A program made the position numbers and the translations under genes. 64,000 nt of DNA from Acidithiobacillus sp. YTS05 (GTDB taxonomy: Bacteria > Pseudomonadota > Gammaproteobacteria > Acidithiobacillales > Acidithiobacillaceae). Shown here piece after piece: positions 35,209 to 44,638 of this stretch (its first letter is position 1; every line of letters begins with the position of its first letter). The notes under the pieces are model-generated. The model searched no databases, was not told where the DNA came from, and saw only the letters and a list, made by a program, of their open reading frames with translations. The stretch covers positions 2,677,153-2,741,152 of the forward strand of contig NZ_CP094359.1 in assembly GCF_024396695.1 (NCBI RefSeq), in the 5' to 3' direction.

Positions 35209-36425
35209 AAGAATCGTTATTGAAAGGTATCAATCTGGATGCCGCCCGTGCGGCTCTGCAAGCCGCTCCGGACGGGAGTAACACCAATCTGGTGGCTCTG
35301 TATCTGTCCCTGGACAACATCGAGCCCGACCCCAACCAGCCCCGCCGTGGTCTGGAGGCCGGAGAGGGCGGCCAGAGTCTGGAGGAACTGGCGGACAGCA
35401 TCCTGCAACACGGGGTGCTCCAGCCCATTACGGTGGAGGCCAATGGGCAGGGAAAGTATCGGATCGTGGCCGGAGAGCGGCGCTGGCGTGCCGCGATGAT
35501 CGCCCGGGACCGGGGGGAGCCCTGCGCCCGAAAGGATTACGATCTCCAGCGCATCCCCGCCGTCATCACCCACTCGGAGAATCCGGCGGATCGCCTGGAG
35601 ATGCAGCTGGTGGAGAATCTGGCCCGTGCCGATATGCGGGATACGGACATAGCCGTCGCTCTGCAATCCCTCCTGGGTACCTTGCAGATCAGTAAGGCGG
35701 AATTGGCGCGGCGTATCGGACGCGACAGATCCTGGGTGTCCCGGATACTCGCCAAGGCCGATCCCGCCGCGTCCGAACTGGCAATCCAGGTAGGGGTATC
35801 CCTGGAGGACCTGGGAATACTGGAATTGCAACGCCTGCTGTCCTGGCAGGGGGACCCGGAAAAAAGCCATTGGATCGATGCCGTGGCCGAAGCCATCCAG
35901 GAGGGTGCGCCCTTCAGCCGTGCGCTTCTGAATGCGATAGAGCAAAGGGAACAGCGCCCGGGGCCCAACCCTGCCACCCTCACCGGCAATACGGCCGTCG
36001 CGGTTCCTCTACCTGCAGGCGATACAGCGGTTCCGCCGCCGGGCATGGCAGACGTTCCACCAATGGCGGATTCGCAGAGCCATACCGCACCGGGAAACGG
36101 CGAAGAAAAGATCTGGGATAAAGACGGTGACAGCACGGAGCATACCGCGATGGTGGCAGCTTCCCGGTATGGCAGTTCCGCCGCCGAAGGCGATGATGCG
36201 GGAGATCCGCAAAGCGAGGACTCTCACGACGGCCGGGTAGATGCTGATGGCACACCGGAACGGCAGGCCCCTGCGGTTCGCAACACGGTCCGGGTGTCCA
36301 TTCCGCTGCTCCTGGTGGAGCGGCTGTTTGAACGGGCGGGCATGGGCGGCACGGATCCTGTTGAGGAAGATGTTCTCGCTGCCCTGGAATTGCTATTGGA
36401 GTACCCCGGGACCGACCCGGCGTGA
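35205..36425 (+). CDS. parB: ParB-family partition protein
   Basis: A 406-residue centromere-binding protein. It has the ParB/sulfiredoxin CTP-binding domain (IEPDPNQPRRG..SLEELADSILQHGVLQPITV, YRIVAGERRWRAA, QLVENLARADM). The helix-turn-helix KAELARRIGRDRSWVSRILA (about residues 165-185) follows, then a low-complexity Pro/Asp-rich linker. A C-terminal part (VRVSIPLLLVERLFERAGM) is likely the dimerisation region. Starts GTG, overlapping parA. Confidence 0.93.
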   Translation: MKESLLKGINLDAARAALQAAPDGSNTNLVALYLSLDNIEPDPNQPRRGLEAGEGGQSLEELADSILQHGVLQPITVEANGQGKYRIVAGERRWRAAMIARDRGEPCARKDYDLQRIPAVITHSENPADRLEMQLVENLARADMRDTDIAVALQSLLGTLQISKAELARRIGRDRSWVSRILAKADPAASELAIQVGVSLEDLGILELQRLLSWQGDPEKSHWIDAVAEAIQEGAPFSRALLNAIEQREQRPGPNPATLTGNTAVAVPLPAGDTAVPPPGMADVPPMADSQSHTAPGNGEEKIWDKDGDSTEHTAMVAASRYGSSAAEGDDAGDPQSEDSHDGRVDADGTPERQAPAVRNTVRVSIPLLLVERLFERAGMGGTDPVEEDVLAALELLLEYPGTDPA

Positions 36426-36436
36426 CGTTGGTTTTA

Positions 36437-36507
36437 TGGCACAATGCATTTCGATTGACACAGGGATTGGTGGGTGCCCGAGGGCACAGAATTGTGCCAA
36501 ATGGCAC
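36437..36507. promoter_or_regulatory. Possible parS/centromere palindromes downstream of parB
   Basis: Two 14-bp palindromes, GTGCCC-GA-GGGCAC (36474-36487) and GTGCCA-AA-TGGCAC (36494-36507), have centres exactly 20 bp apart. A single half-site TGGCAC is at 36437-36442. Their placement after parB and the helical spacing suggest a protein-binding centromere. Confidence 0.5.
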
Positions 36508-36594
36508 GGATGAATGGGTTAAAGCGGTGGCAGATTGGCGCTTAATGGGTTGATTTTGCGATTGTGGCTTTGAATTTGCGCCGTCTAAATCGCA

Positions 36595-36639
36595 CTGAAA
36601 ATCCTCGTGTCGGTGGTTCGATTCCGCCCCTGGGCACCA
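36595..36639 (+). other. attR: 3' part of a tRNA-Phe gene, right end of the ICE
   Basis: The sequence matches the 3' half of tRNA-Phe: anticodon loop CTGAAAA (anticodon GAA), 3' anticodon stem TCCTC, variable loop GTGTC, T-arm GGTGG-TTCGATT-CCGCC, acceptor CCTGGGC and ACCA. The 5' half is absent and the bases before it do not pair with the anticodon stem. This is what integration into a tRNA 3' end leaves at the distal junction; the intact gene should lie left of the window, on the same strand. Confidence 0.85.
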
Positions 36640-36707
36640 CCTCTCTGTAACCTACAATATCCCCGCACCCCGAAAAGCCTCCCCCGCCGACCGGCAGCCA
36701 TCTTCTC

Positions 36708-36723
36708 TGGCATGGAACCTGCT
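36708..36723 (+). promoter_or_regulatory. Sigma-54-type promoter of the flagellin gene
   Basis: TGGCATG, four bases, CTGCT: the GG and GC dinucleotides have the correct -24/-12 spacing and most consensus bases. It lies about 110 bp before the flagellin start. Confidence 0.6.
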
Positions 36724-36834
36724 TTTGTCAAGCAGAAGACGACTTGCCGGCGCTGAAATCGGCACTTTCTTGCCACGCGCTGGCAAGACCTCACCGTAGC
36801 TGCCGAAAAATTGACGAACTTGGGGGGTATTGAG

Positions 36835-38919
36835 GTGACAATCGCTGGAATTGTGAACACTGACGTTTCTGCTCTACGGACAATAGACAGCCTGGGCAAG
36901 CTACGTTCAGGAACCAACACTTCTCTTGCGCAATTATCCACCGGCAAGCAGATCAATGGGCCGCAGGATAACCCAGCGGGTTACAGTATTTCTCAGCGAA
37001 TGACGACGCAGATCGATGCCCTGCAGCAGAACATCGAAAATGCCAATCAGGCCAGCTCGGTCACACAAACGGCCATGGGGGCCATGACGAATCAGATCGC
37101 TATGCTACAGCAGATCCGTAGCATCGCTGTCCAGGCCGCCAATGCCAGTAACACCACCAGTGATCGAGAGGCCTTGCAAGCTAGCGTCAGCCAATTGCTA
37201 TCCCAACTGAACACCATCGCCGGGCAAACCCAGTTCAACGGACAAGACCTCTTGACCGGAGCCTTTGCCGGGAAAAGTTTCCAGGTCGGTCCTAACGCCC
37301 ACCAGATCATTCCTGTGAGTATCGCCGACACCCGAAGTGCGGCCATGGGGAATTATCCGGCGCAACCCTCTTCCGGTGCGGGGACCTATACCTTGAGCGG
37401 TGCCATTGCCAAGCAGGGCTTTGCCGTCGGCCAGGCCTTCACCATCAGTGTCGGGGCACACAAAAGCTACGCCACGCTGTCTGGTGGGATCCTGATCGCC
37501 TCGGGAGGTACGCTCACGACAGTTTCTCCAGAGACAGTCGTGGGCCTGAATGAGGGTAGCGGCGCTCTCCTCAGCGCTACCACCCTTCTCAATCAGACTT
37601 ACCCCATCGATAACAATACCAAATATGTGGTTTCCAGCGGTGCGACTATCCACTATGTCAGCGGTACTGTTATTTATCCCCACGGCAGCAGCAATCCCGG
37701 GATTAGCGAGACGACCAGTGGGACATATATAACGAGTGGGCAAGTGCTCGTAGCTCCGCCGACGTTATACCAACCGGGCGAAGTGGTCAGTGTGGTTCCA
37801 TACCCGGCATCCGGAGCGACGGTACAAATCGTCTCCGGTGCGCCCGGATACATAGAAGCTTACGCCTCAACTGCCAATGCGGTGATGACCGCTTCAGGTG
37901 GGATCGTGTCGGGACGCGGTGGTGCTTATGCCACGTCCGGTGGCATCCTCCTCAACTCCAGCGCCGGTGAGGGAGACGGAAATTTCGTGCCCGCTCCTTC
38001 CAGCATCGAGATCCGCAGTGGGATCGGGGCAGCGAAGGTGAACATTACTTCCCCGTCGGAATCTGCCGCATCCATTGCCCAATCGATCAATGCCGTCGCG
38101 GGGCAAACTGGAGTCAAGGCCCAGGCCAATACCAGCGTGATGTTTTCCGTAAGTTCTGGGTCCTACAGCTTTGTATTGAGTAATGGCAGCAAAAGTAATC
38201 CTGTTCATCAGGTCAATATTCAGGCAACGGTCAGCGGTGGGGGAGGCAATCCTCTCGACTTCAGTCAGTTGGTAGGCGCCATCAACCAAAAGACAGCAGT
38301 GACCGGCATCGCTGCGTCGACGGTGATGCGCGATGGCGTAGCGCGTTTGGTGCTGACGCAATCGCAGGGGGAGAATATCGTGATAGCCGGGGGAGCAACT
38401 ACTGCCCAAGCTGGTCTGACAGCCGGCAGTACGGGTTCATTGCAGGCACTCAATGTCAGCGGCTATCCCGTGGGGAACCCGATCAACAGCAACTCGGGAG
38501 CCGCACTCATTCAGGGCGTAGTGCAGTTCGCCTCGCCGCAATCCTATACGATCACCAATGCCCACATCCTTGGCTATTCCAGTCAGGCAACCGGGGTAGA
38601 ACAAGGTGCCCTGTCTACCATCGACGTAGGGACGGCGGAGAATGCGCAACGCAGCATCCTGACCATCGATCAAGCCATCCAGTACCTTACCGAGCAATCC
38701 GGTACCCTGGGCGCGGTTCAGACTCGCATACAGAAAAGCTCTTTGAATGCACAAACAGAAAATGCCAACCTCGAGTCCGCGAGGTCCGTGGTCGAGGACG
38801 CCAACCTGGCCAAGGCGACCTCCCAGCTGACCATGTATCAGATCCTGCAAAAGGCGGGTATCTCCACATTGGTACAGGAAGGAAGCCTGCAGAAAGCCTA
38901 TCTCAAGCTCCTGCCATAA
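36835..38919 (+). CDS. fliC: Flagellin with a large variable central domain
   Basis: A 694-residue secreted filament protein. The N-terminal D0/D1 coiled-coil region (IVNTDVSALRTIDSLGKL, LAQLSTGKQINGPQDNPAGY, about residues 1-150) and the C-terminal D1/D0 region (about 582-694: AQRSILTIDQAIQYL, VEDANLAKATSQLTMYQILQ) are standard. The long central part (about 165-580) is Ser/Gly/Thr-rich with recurrent SGG and SGA turns, looking like adhesin or autotransporter passenger repeats. I chose the GTG at 36835 because MTIAGIVNTDVSAL matches flagellin starts. It stands alone, with no other flagellar gene in the window. Confidence 0.9.
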   Translation: MTIAGIVNTDVSALRTIDSLGKLRSGTNTSLAQLSTGKQINGPQDNPAGYSISQRMTTQIDALQQNIENANQASSVTQTAMGAMTNQIAMLQQIRSIAVQAANASNTTSDREALQASVSQLLSQLNTIAGQTQFNGQDLLTGAFAGKSFQVGPNAHQIIPVSIADTRSAAMGNYPAQPSSGAGTYTLSGAIAKQGFAVGQAFTISVGAHKSYATLSGGILIASGGTLTTVSPETVVGLNEGSGALLSATTLLNQTYPIDNNTKYVVSSGATIHYVSGTVIYPHGSSNPGISETTSGTYITSGQVLVAPPTLYQPGEVVSVVPYPASGATVQIVSGAPGYIEAYASTANAVMTASGGIVSGRGGAYATSGGILLNSSAGEGDGNFVPAPSSIEIRSGIGAAKVNITSPSESAASIAQSINAVAGQTGVKAQANTSVMFSVSSGSYSFVLSNGSKSNPVHQVNIQATVSGGGGNPLDFSQLVGAINQKTAVTGIAASTVMRDGVARLVLTQSQGENIVIAGGATTAQAGLTAGSTGSLQALNVSGYPVGNPINSNSGAALIQGVVQFASPQSYTITNAHILGYSSQATGVEQGALSTIDVGTAENAQRSILTIDQAIQYLTEQSGTLGAVQTRIQKSSLNAQTENANLESARSVVEDANLAKATSQLTMYQILQKAGISTLVQEGSLQKAYLKLLP

Positions 38920-38942
38920 AGCGACACCGCACAACGCTTTGC

Positions 38943-40403
38943 TCAGCGCTTGAGCAGCGCCCCCAGTACGCCACGGATGATCTGCTGGCCCAACTGGCTG
39001 CCGATACTCCGTGCCGCACTTTTGAAAAATGCCTCGCCAATGGATTGGCGTCCGCTACTCCGCTCGCTCCTGGATGATCGATCATGTTCCGCCGCTGTGG
39101 GGACCCGTTCCGCGAGGCTCCGCTCGGCGCGCCGGGCCAGTTCTTCGTAGGCAGAATGACGATCCTGCGCCTGATCGTAGCGCCCGGCCAGGGGGGAACG
39201 CGCCAACAGGTCGCGCCGCTCCTCCTCGGTCAAGGGCCCGATCCGCGAGCGTGGCGGAACGATCAGGGTACGCTCCACCGGCAACGGCCGTCCTTTATGA
39301 TCCAGAGCAGAAACCAGCGCCTCGCCAATACCGAGATCCTTCAGGGTCACCGCAACATCGATTTGCGGATTACTGGGGAAGTTTTCCGCAGCGGTGAGAA
39401 TGGCCTTGCGATCCTTGGGGGTGAAGGCGCGCAGGGCATGTTGCAACTTGAGACCCAGTTGCCCGAGGACATCGTCGGGCACATCCGTGGGGCTCTGGGT
39501 AACGAAGAACACGCCAACGCCCTTGGAACGGATGAGACGTACCACCTGCTTGATCTTGTCCAGCAACGCACGCGGTGCATTGTCGAAGAGCAGGTGTGCC
39601 TCATCGAAGAAAAACACCAGCTTTGGCCGGTCGCTATCACCAGCCTCCGGCAATTGTTCAAACAGTTCAGCCAACAACCAGAGCAGGAAGGCACTGTAAA
39701 GCCGCGGCGCCTGACTATACAGCCGCGTCGCATCGAGCAGACTGATCACGCCACGCCCGGAAAAATCGCGCCGCAGCAGATCGCTCAGCTCCAGCGCCGG
39801 CTCACCGAAAAATCCGTCACCGCCCTGCTCTTCCAGCACCAACAAACGACGCTGGATCGCTGCGATACTGGCGGGGGCAAAGTTGCCATACGCCTGCGAC
39901 AACTCAGCGCGGTTTTCGCTTATCCAGTTAAGCAGCGCACGCAGGTCCTTGAGATCCAGCAAGAGCAATCCCTGTTCATCCGCAATGCGAAACGCGGCAT
40001 ACAGAGCACCTTCCTGGGTATCGTTCAATTCCAACAGGCTGGCTAACAAGAGTGGCCCCATTTCCGAGACGGTCGTGCGGATCGGATGACCGCTCTTCCC
40101 AAACAGGTCCCAGAGCAATACTGGCGACGCCTCCGGACGGTAATCGGGTACCGGGATTTTCTCGACGCGCTCCTGAATCTTGGGGTTGGGCTGCGCGGCC
40201 GCGGCCAACCCGGACAGGTCCCCCTTGATGTCCGCCGCGAAGACCGGTACTCCAAGGCGAGAAAAGGCCTCCGCCAGAATCTGCAGGCTGACGGTCTTGC
40301 CGGTACCCGTCGCTCCAGCAATCAGCCCATGTCGGTTTCCCATGCGCGCAAGCTGCAGCACGGGTTTGCCATTGGCACCGCCGACGAGTATCTCATCTGA
40401 CAT
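38943..40403 (-). CDS. HerA-type (DUF853/YjgR) ATPase
   Basis: A 486-residue P-loop ATPase of the YjgR/DUF853 branch of the HerA-FtsK superfamily. Walker A is GATGTGKTVSL (about residues 30-40), with FAADIKGDLSG after it; Walker B is KLVFFFDEAHLLF, followed by VFFVTQSPTDVPDDVL. The C-terminal tail is Arg/Ser-rich and ends in an amphipathic helix. Cellular role is not established. Convergent with the flagellin gene. Confidence 0.88.
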   Translation of the reverse strand: MSDEILVGGANGKPVLQLARMGNRHGLIAGATGTGKTVSLQILAEAFSRLGVPVFAADIKGDLSGLAAAAQPNPKIQERVEKIPVPDYRPEASPVLLWDLFGKSGHPIRTTVSEMGPLLLASLLELNDTQEGALYAAFRIADEQGLLLLDLKDLRALLNWISENRAELSQAYGNFAPASIAAIQRRLLVLEEQGGDGFFGEPALELSDLLRRDFSGRGVISLLDATRLYSQAPRLYSAFLLWLLAELFEQLPEAGDSDRPKLVFFFDEAHLLFDNAPRALLDKIKQVVRLIRSKGVGVFFVTQSPTDVPDDVLGQLGLKLQHALRAFTPKDRKAILTAAENFPSNPQIDVAVTLKDLGIGEALVSALDHKGRPLPVERTLIVPPRSRIGPLTEEERRDLLARSPLAGRYDQAQDRHSAYEELARRAERSLAERVPTAAEHDRSSRSERSSGRQSIGEAFFKSAARSIGSQLGQQIIRGVLGALLKR

Positions 40404-40458
40404 CTTCGCCCCCTTTTTCTATCTGGATTCCGCCTGTGACGCTGAATGGCCAGCAATA

Positions 40459-41340
40459 CTACGATTGTGCACGTGAAACGATCTGCTCCATCTCCGAACG
40501 AACCGAGGTCGTGGCAGGAAGGACAATTTCGGCACTTTGAAAGCTCATCAATCCGAGTTCCATCTCCCGCCGCATCTGCTCTGGAGCGGTAAATTCTGCG
40601 AGCGTCTTCGCCTCGATACCGTGCTGCCGCAATTCTTGCGCCACCGCTTCGGCGCGCGCCTTGGCCAGCGCAAGATTAAAGGCGCGATTACCCACGGTAC
40701 TCGCCCGACCGATGACTACCACCTCCTTGCTTCCCCAGCTTTGTAGCGCCCAGATCGATGCTGACAGCCGTTCCTGTTGTGCCGGAGCAATAGTACTCAG
40801 CCCAATGGGAAAAAGGATCAGTGGCAGGCTTTGGGGCGGGGGAATTAGATGGATCTGCCAGCCCGGGTGATTGGCCTGCAACTGCAGATCCATGGCGTGC
40901 AAGGTGAGCACATTGGCGGGAACAGCAGGGGAGGGCAGTATGGTGATCCGTTTTTGCTCCGGATCCACATCCAGTACTTGCAGGGGAAGCGGAAAATCCC
41001 GCCGCAGCTGCTCGGTCATCTGACTGCGTTGCTGGCTCTGGGCGACTAAATCCGTGTTCGGCGCCACCGGAGCAGCCAGCACGGAACTTGCCGGGAGCGG
41101 TGCATGCCAGGAGGGGAGTTGCGTCAGTTGCAGAGCCACGGGATGGTGCAGCTGACGCTGCAGCTGCTCCTCTGCCGTCGCTTGCAGGTTGGACTGCGGA
41201 TCCTGGGTGACCACCGTGGCCTCGATCTGTACTGGCTGTCCTTTGGGAAAAGCCACAGTGAATTGTGCCAGGCGTCCATCGCCCTTTTCTTTGGCCACTG
41301 CTGCCAAAGTGCGGAGTTCTTTACTGGAGAGGGTGCTCAT
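40459..41340 (-). CDS. Protein with C-terminal OmpA-like domain
   Basis: A 293-residue protein, start set at MSTLSSKELRTLAAVAKEKG. The N-terminal two thirds are unrecognised, with Gln-rich helical segments (SQQRSQMTEQLRRDF). The C-terminal part resembles an OmpA-like peptidoglycan-binding fold: IGLSTIAPAQQERLSASIWA, VVVIGRASTVGNRAFNLALA, KARAEAVAQELRQHGI. There is no obvious signal peptide, which is unusual for such a domain. Function unknown. Confidence 0.55.
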   Translation of the reverse strand: MSTLSSKELRTLAAVAKEKGDGRLAQFTVAFPKGQPVQIEATVVTQDPQSNLQATAEEQLQRQLHHPVALQLTQLPSWHAPLPASSVLAAPVAPNTDLVAQSQQRSQMTEQLRRDFPLPLQVLDVDPEQKRITILPSPAVPANVLTLHAMDLQLQANHPGWQIHLIPPPQSLPLILFPIGLSTIAPAQQERLSASIWALQSWGSKEVVVIGRASTVGNRAFNLALAKARAEAVAQELRQHGIEAKTLAEFTAPEQMRREMELGLMSFQSAEIVLPATTSVRSEMEQIVSRAQS

Positions 41341-41521
41341 GGGCTCTGATCTGGAGAGTCGGTACTGGGAAAATCCTAGCATGAGCACTCACCCGAATCA
41401 CCAGAAAAAATGCGTCAATCTCTCCAACTTACGGGTGCGATCAGCAACTGCAAAACTCCCCGCGATTACCGAGCGCAGCAGCTCGTTTTCTCGCGTCGAC
41501 TAGCGCACGGTATCTATGCGA

Positions 41522-41776
41522 CTAGTTCCCGTTAAGACTGTGCTCAATTTGCGGTAGCGCCGCGCCGACACCGGCGCCCGCAGCACCACCGACCGCTGCT
41601 CCGGCAGCGGGACTGCCGGCTACCGCAGCGCCAACCACCGCGCCACCCGCAGCACCAATCGCGCCACCACTCAAGGCTCGTTGTCCCGTCGGACTCATGT
41701 TGGCACAACCACCCAGCGCCAGCACGCAGACGACGACCGTCGCCACAGCTATTTTACGTGTATACAATGCGTTCAT
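41522..41776 (-). CDS. Glycine-zipper lipoprotein
   Basis: An 84-residue lipoprotein. The lipobox ALGGC puts the lipid Cys at about residue 24. A glycine-zipper region (GGAIGAAGGAVVGAAVAG, then GAAVGGAAGAGVGAAL) is followed by a short polar tail. Such proteins sit in the envelope and are often stress-induced. The AGGAGG ahead of ATG is strong. Confidence 0.8.
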   Translation of the reverse strand: MNALYTRKIAVATVVVCVLALGGCANMSPTGQRALSGGAIGAAGGAVVGAAVAGSPAAGAAVGGAAGAGVGAALPQIEHSLNGN

Positions 41777-41906
41777 AAGTACACCTCCTTTGTAAGTTTA
41801 GTCCAACCGGGCCTCGTCTGCCTTCGGGCATGTCGGAGGTCCAGGTTCTCGCCCTTTCGATGCTATCATCCCGGCTTTCGCTCTCCTTAACCCCTTGGAG
41901 TCTGCC

Positions 41907-43532
41907 TTGCTCAGCACCCATCAATTGACCATGCAATTTGCTTCCAAACCGCTCTTTGAGAATGTCAGCGTCGAGTTTGGCGATGGCAACCGCTACGGCC
42001 TGATTGGCGCCAACGGCAGCGGCAAGACAACCCTGATGAAAATCCTCGGCGGCGATCTAGAACCCAGCTCCGGCAACGTCAGCCTCAGTAGTGGCGAGCG
42101 CCTCGGTAAACTGCGTCAGGACCAGTTTGCGTTTGAAGAGTACACGGTTCTGGATACGGTGATGATGGGTCATGCGGAGTTCTGGCGGGTCAAACAGGAA
42201 CGCGATCGTCTCTACGCCCTGGCGGAGCTGACGGAAGAAGAGGGCATGGCGATTGCCCAGATCGAGGGAGAGTATGCGGAACTCGACGGCTATTCTGCCG
42301 AGGCACGGGCGGGGGAACTACTGATTGGGGTGGGCATTCCCCTGGAACAACATACAGGATTGATGTCGGCCGTGGCCCCCGGCTGGAAACTGCGGGTACT
42401 CCTCGCTCAGGCACTCTTTGCCGACCCGGACATCCTGCTGCTCGACGAGCCTACCAACAATCTGGATATTCATACGATTCAGTGGCTGGAAGAGCTGCTG
42501 AGCACCATCAACAGCACCATCATCATCATTTCTCATGACCGCCATTTTCTGAACAGCGTCTGCACCCACATGGCGGATCTGGACTACGGTGAGCTGCGCA
42601 TCTATCCGGGAAATTACGACGAGTACATGCGTGCCTCAACGCTGGTACGGGAACAATTACTGGCCGAAAATGATAAAAAGCGGGAAAAAATGGCGGAGTT
42701 ACAGACCTTCGTCAGCCGTTTTTCGGCCAATGCCTCAAAAGCTAAACAGGCGACCTCGCGGGCGCGCCAGCTCGAAAAAATCCAGCTGGAGGAGGTGAAG
42801 CCCTCTAGCCGGCAGAATCCTTATCTCGTGTTTCAACAAGAGCGCAAGTTGTATCGCCACGCCGTAGACAGCAAGGATTTGGGCAAGAGTTTTGGCGAAT
42901 TGCGCCTGTTCCACAAGTTGCGCCTGCAGATAGAGGCGGGGGAACGGGTGGCGATCATTGGCGCCAATGGTCTGGGCAAAACCACTCTGCTGCGCTGCCT
43001 GCTGGGCGAAATCGAGCTGGATACCGGGACGGTCAAATGGGCCGAGAACGCCAGGATCGGTTATTTTCCCCAGGATTATGCCGCGGAGTTTGCCGAGGAG
43101 CGGAGTCTTTTTGCATGGATGAGCCAATGGCGCAGCGAAAAGGACGATGATCAGATCATCCGTGGCATATTGGGCCGCCTCCTCTTTGGTCAGGATCAGG
43201 TGGACCGACCGGTACAGGTACTTTCCGGCGGCGAAAAGGGGCGCATGCTCTTTGGCAAACTGACCCTGCAAAGACCCAACGTCTTGATTCTCGATGAACC
43301 GACCAATCATCTGGACATGGAGTCCATCGAATCGCTGAACACGGCCCTGGAAAAATTTGACGGTACCCTGATTTTTGTCAGTCATGACCGGGAATTCGTC
43401 TCGTCGCTGGCCACCCGCATCATCGAATTTACCGCCCACGGCATCGAGGATTTCAAGGGCAGCTACGAAGACTATCTGCGCAGCCAGCAAGCTGCCAAAG
43501 TCCCTCCGAAAAAGGTTGGGAAAGGTCGGTGA
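41907..43532 (+). CDS. ybiT: ABC-F ATPase, YbiT type
   Basis: A 541-residue soluble protein with two ABC ATPase domains and no membrane part, close to E. coli YbiT throughout ([49 protein letters not shown]). Walker A motifs are GANGSGKTT and [13 protein letters not shown] signatures appear as [10 protein letters not shown] and [10 protein letters not shown]. These proteins act on the ribosome. I chose TTG 41907 by alignment with YbiT; an in-frame TTG lies at 41895. Confidence 0.92.
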   Translation: MLSTHQLTMQFASKPLFENVSVEFGDGNRYGLIGANGSGKTTLMKILGGDLEPSSGNVSLSSGERLGKLRQDQFAFEEYTVLDTVMMGHAEFWRVKQERDRLYALAELTEEEGMAIAQIEGEYAELDGYSAEARAGELLIGVGIPLEQHTGLMSAVAPGWKLRVLLAQALFADPDILLLDEPTNNLDIHTIQWLEELLSTINSTIIIISHDRHFLNSVCTHMADLDYGELRIYPGNYDEYMRASTLVREQLLAENDKKREKMAELQTFVSRFSANASKAKQATSRARQLEKIQLEEVKPSSRQNPYLVFQQERKLYRHAVDSKDLGKSFGELRLFHKLRLQIEAGERVAIIGANGLGKTTLLRCLLGEIELDTGTVKWAENARIGYFPQDYAAEFAEERSLFAWMSQWRSEKDDDQIIRGILGRLLFGQDQVDRPVQVLSGGEKGRMLFGKLTLQRPNVLILDEPTNHLDMESIESLNTALEKFDGTLIFVSHDREFVSSLATRIIEFTAHGIEDFKGSYEDYLRSQQAAKVPPKKVGKGR

Positions 43533-43564
43533 ACTCTGGCAGGAAATGATACTCCATAGAGATC

Positions 43565-43699
43565 ATGCCAAAAGATCCCGCGTATGCCGAGGCGCGAGCC
43601 CTGCTCAAACTGCTCCTGATCAGCGGTGCCATCACCCTGGCGAGTGCGGCGGTTATTGTCGTACTCTGGTGGCTGTATGCTGCCGGAGGCCATGGATGA
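43565..43699 (+). CDS. 44-residue membrane protein
   Basis: A short frame MPKDPAYAEARALLKLLLIS, continuing with a single strong membrane helix (AAVIVVLWWLYAAGG). It starts 32 bases after ybiT and overlaps the start of the next gene by eight bases, which suggests it is real and coupled. Function unknown. Confidence 0.55.
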   Translation: MPKDPAYAEARALLKLLLISGAITLASAAVIVVLWWLYAAGGHG

Positions 43700-44081
43700 A
43701 GCAATGCTGAAAACTTGCGGAGATGCGCACTACCGGTATCTGGATATGCGCGAAGCCGAGCCAGGGGATCACTTCTTTCACCTTCGCCATCAACCCTACA
43801 GTGACGTGGTGGCAGCAATCGAAGCGGCGGAGGTCCTGAGCGTCGACGACAAAACCCTGCACTGTCGGGTGCAGGGGCAACGCAAACCCTGGAAACTGCG
43901 GCGTCAGGCCGAGCACATCCACTGTTATGTGGGTGAAGATCCTCTGTTTCAGCAATTGTATTACACCTTCACCCGGGCCCAGCGCATTCAGCAGGCCAAG
44001 GAATGGGTGCGCCACGCGCCTCCCGAGCGTTTCGATGAAGAGGTACTGCAGGCCATCGAGCGCTGGCACGGCACAGGCTGA
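43692..44081 (+). CDS. Unknown protein between ybiT and rpmH
   Basis: A 129-residue soluble protein, not recognised. It has a conserved-looking aromatic/acidic core (HYRYLDMREAEPGDHFFHLR) and a helical C-terminus (RAQRIQQAKEWVRHAPPERF). Start at 43692 is chosen for overlap with the small membrane gene, but the GGAGG is only two bases away, so 43704 or 43677 are alternatives. Confidence 0.6.
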   Translation: MDEAMLKTCGDAHYRYLDMREAEPGDHFFHLRHQPYSDVVAAIEAAEVLSVDDKTLHCRVQGQRKPWKLRRQAEHIHCYVGEDPLFQQLYYTFTRAQRIQQAKEWVRHAPPERFDEEVLQAIERWHGTG

Positions 44082-44108
44082 GGACCCAGCGCGATCCTCC
44101 TCCCCACC

Positions 44109-44137
44109 TTGACTTTGACCTCTCTTCTCCTTATCTT
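44109..44137 (+). promoter_or_regulatory. Sigma-70 promoter of rpmH-rnpA
   Basis: TTGACT, 17-bp spacer, TATCTT, about 35 bp before rpmH. Confidence 0.65.
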
Positions 44138-44170
44138 CTGTGCCCTTACGAAATTTTGGGGTAGATCATC

Positions 44171-44305
44171 ATGAAGCGCACTTTTCAGCCTAGCGTCGTG
44201 CATCGCAAGCGCACTCACGGTTTCCGCGCCCGCATGGCGACCAAGTCTGGGCGCCTGGTCCTCAAGCGGCGGCGCGCCAAGGGTCGATACAAGCTCTGTC
44301 CCTGA
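44171..44305 (+). CDS. rpmH: 50S ribosomal protein L34
   Basis: A 44-residue ribosomal protein of the large subunit. [20 protein letters not shown] and [16 protein letters not shown] match the L34 family, except for a Cys-Pro tail instead of the usual Leu/Thr/Ala ending. It begins the rpmH-rnpA-yidD-yidC-mnmE block. Confidence 0.97.
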   Translation: MKRTFQPSVVHRKRTHGFRARMATKSGRLVLKRRRAKGRYKLCP

Positions 44306-44308
44306 GGG

Positions 44309-44638
44309 ATGAGCCAACAGTCGTTCACGCGTAACGACCGCCTGCGCAATCAAGCCGAAATCCGCCTTGCCTTGCGCGAGGGGAAGAAGCGCAGTTTCCC
44401 TGAGCTGGTATTCTATCGCCTGGACAATGACCTGGGGCATGCGCGCATTGGCTTTGCCGTCAGCCGGAAGGTCGGTAAGGCGGTGTACCGCAACCGACTG
44501 AAGCGCCGGCTGCGCGAGGCCTTTCGTCTGAGTGCTGGCCGCTACCTGCCGTACGATCTCATGGTCGTAGCGCGTCCGGCCGCACGCGATGCGGCCTATT
44601 CCGTGCTGCGTGGCCGCCTCGACAGCGTGCTGCGCTGA
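44309..44638 (+). CDS. rnpA: Ribonuclease P protein component
   Basis: A 109-residue basic protein that assists the RNase P RNA in tRNA 5' processing. The RNR signature is [20 protein letters not shown]. The start is three bases after the rpmH stop. The last base overlaps the yidD start. Confidence 0.95.
   Translation: MSQQSFTRNDRLRNQAEIRLALREGKKRSFPELVFYRLDNDLGHARIGFAVSRKVGKAVYRNRLKRRLREAFRLSAGRYLPYDLMVVARPAARDAAYSVLRGRLDSVLR

Noticed and set aside
36761..36773. Second possible sigma-54 promoter (GGCAC..TTGC) before the flagellin
   Set aside because: The distance between the GG and GC elements is one base too short.
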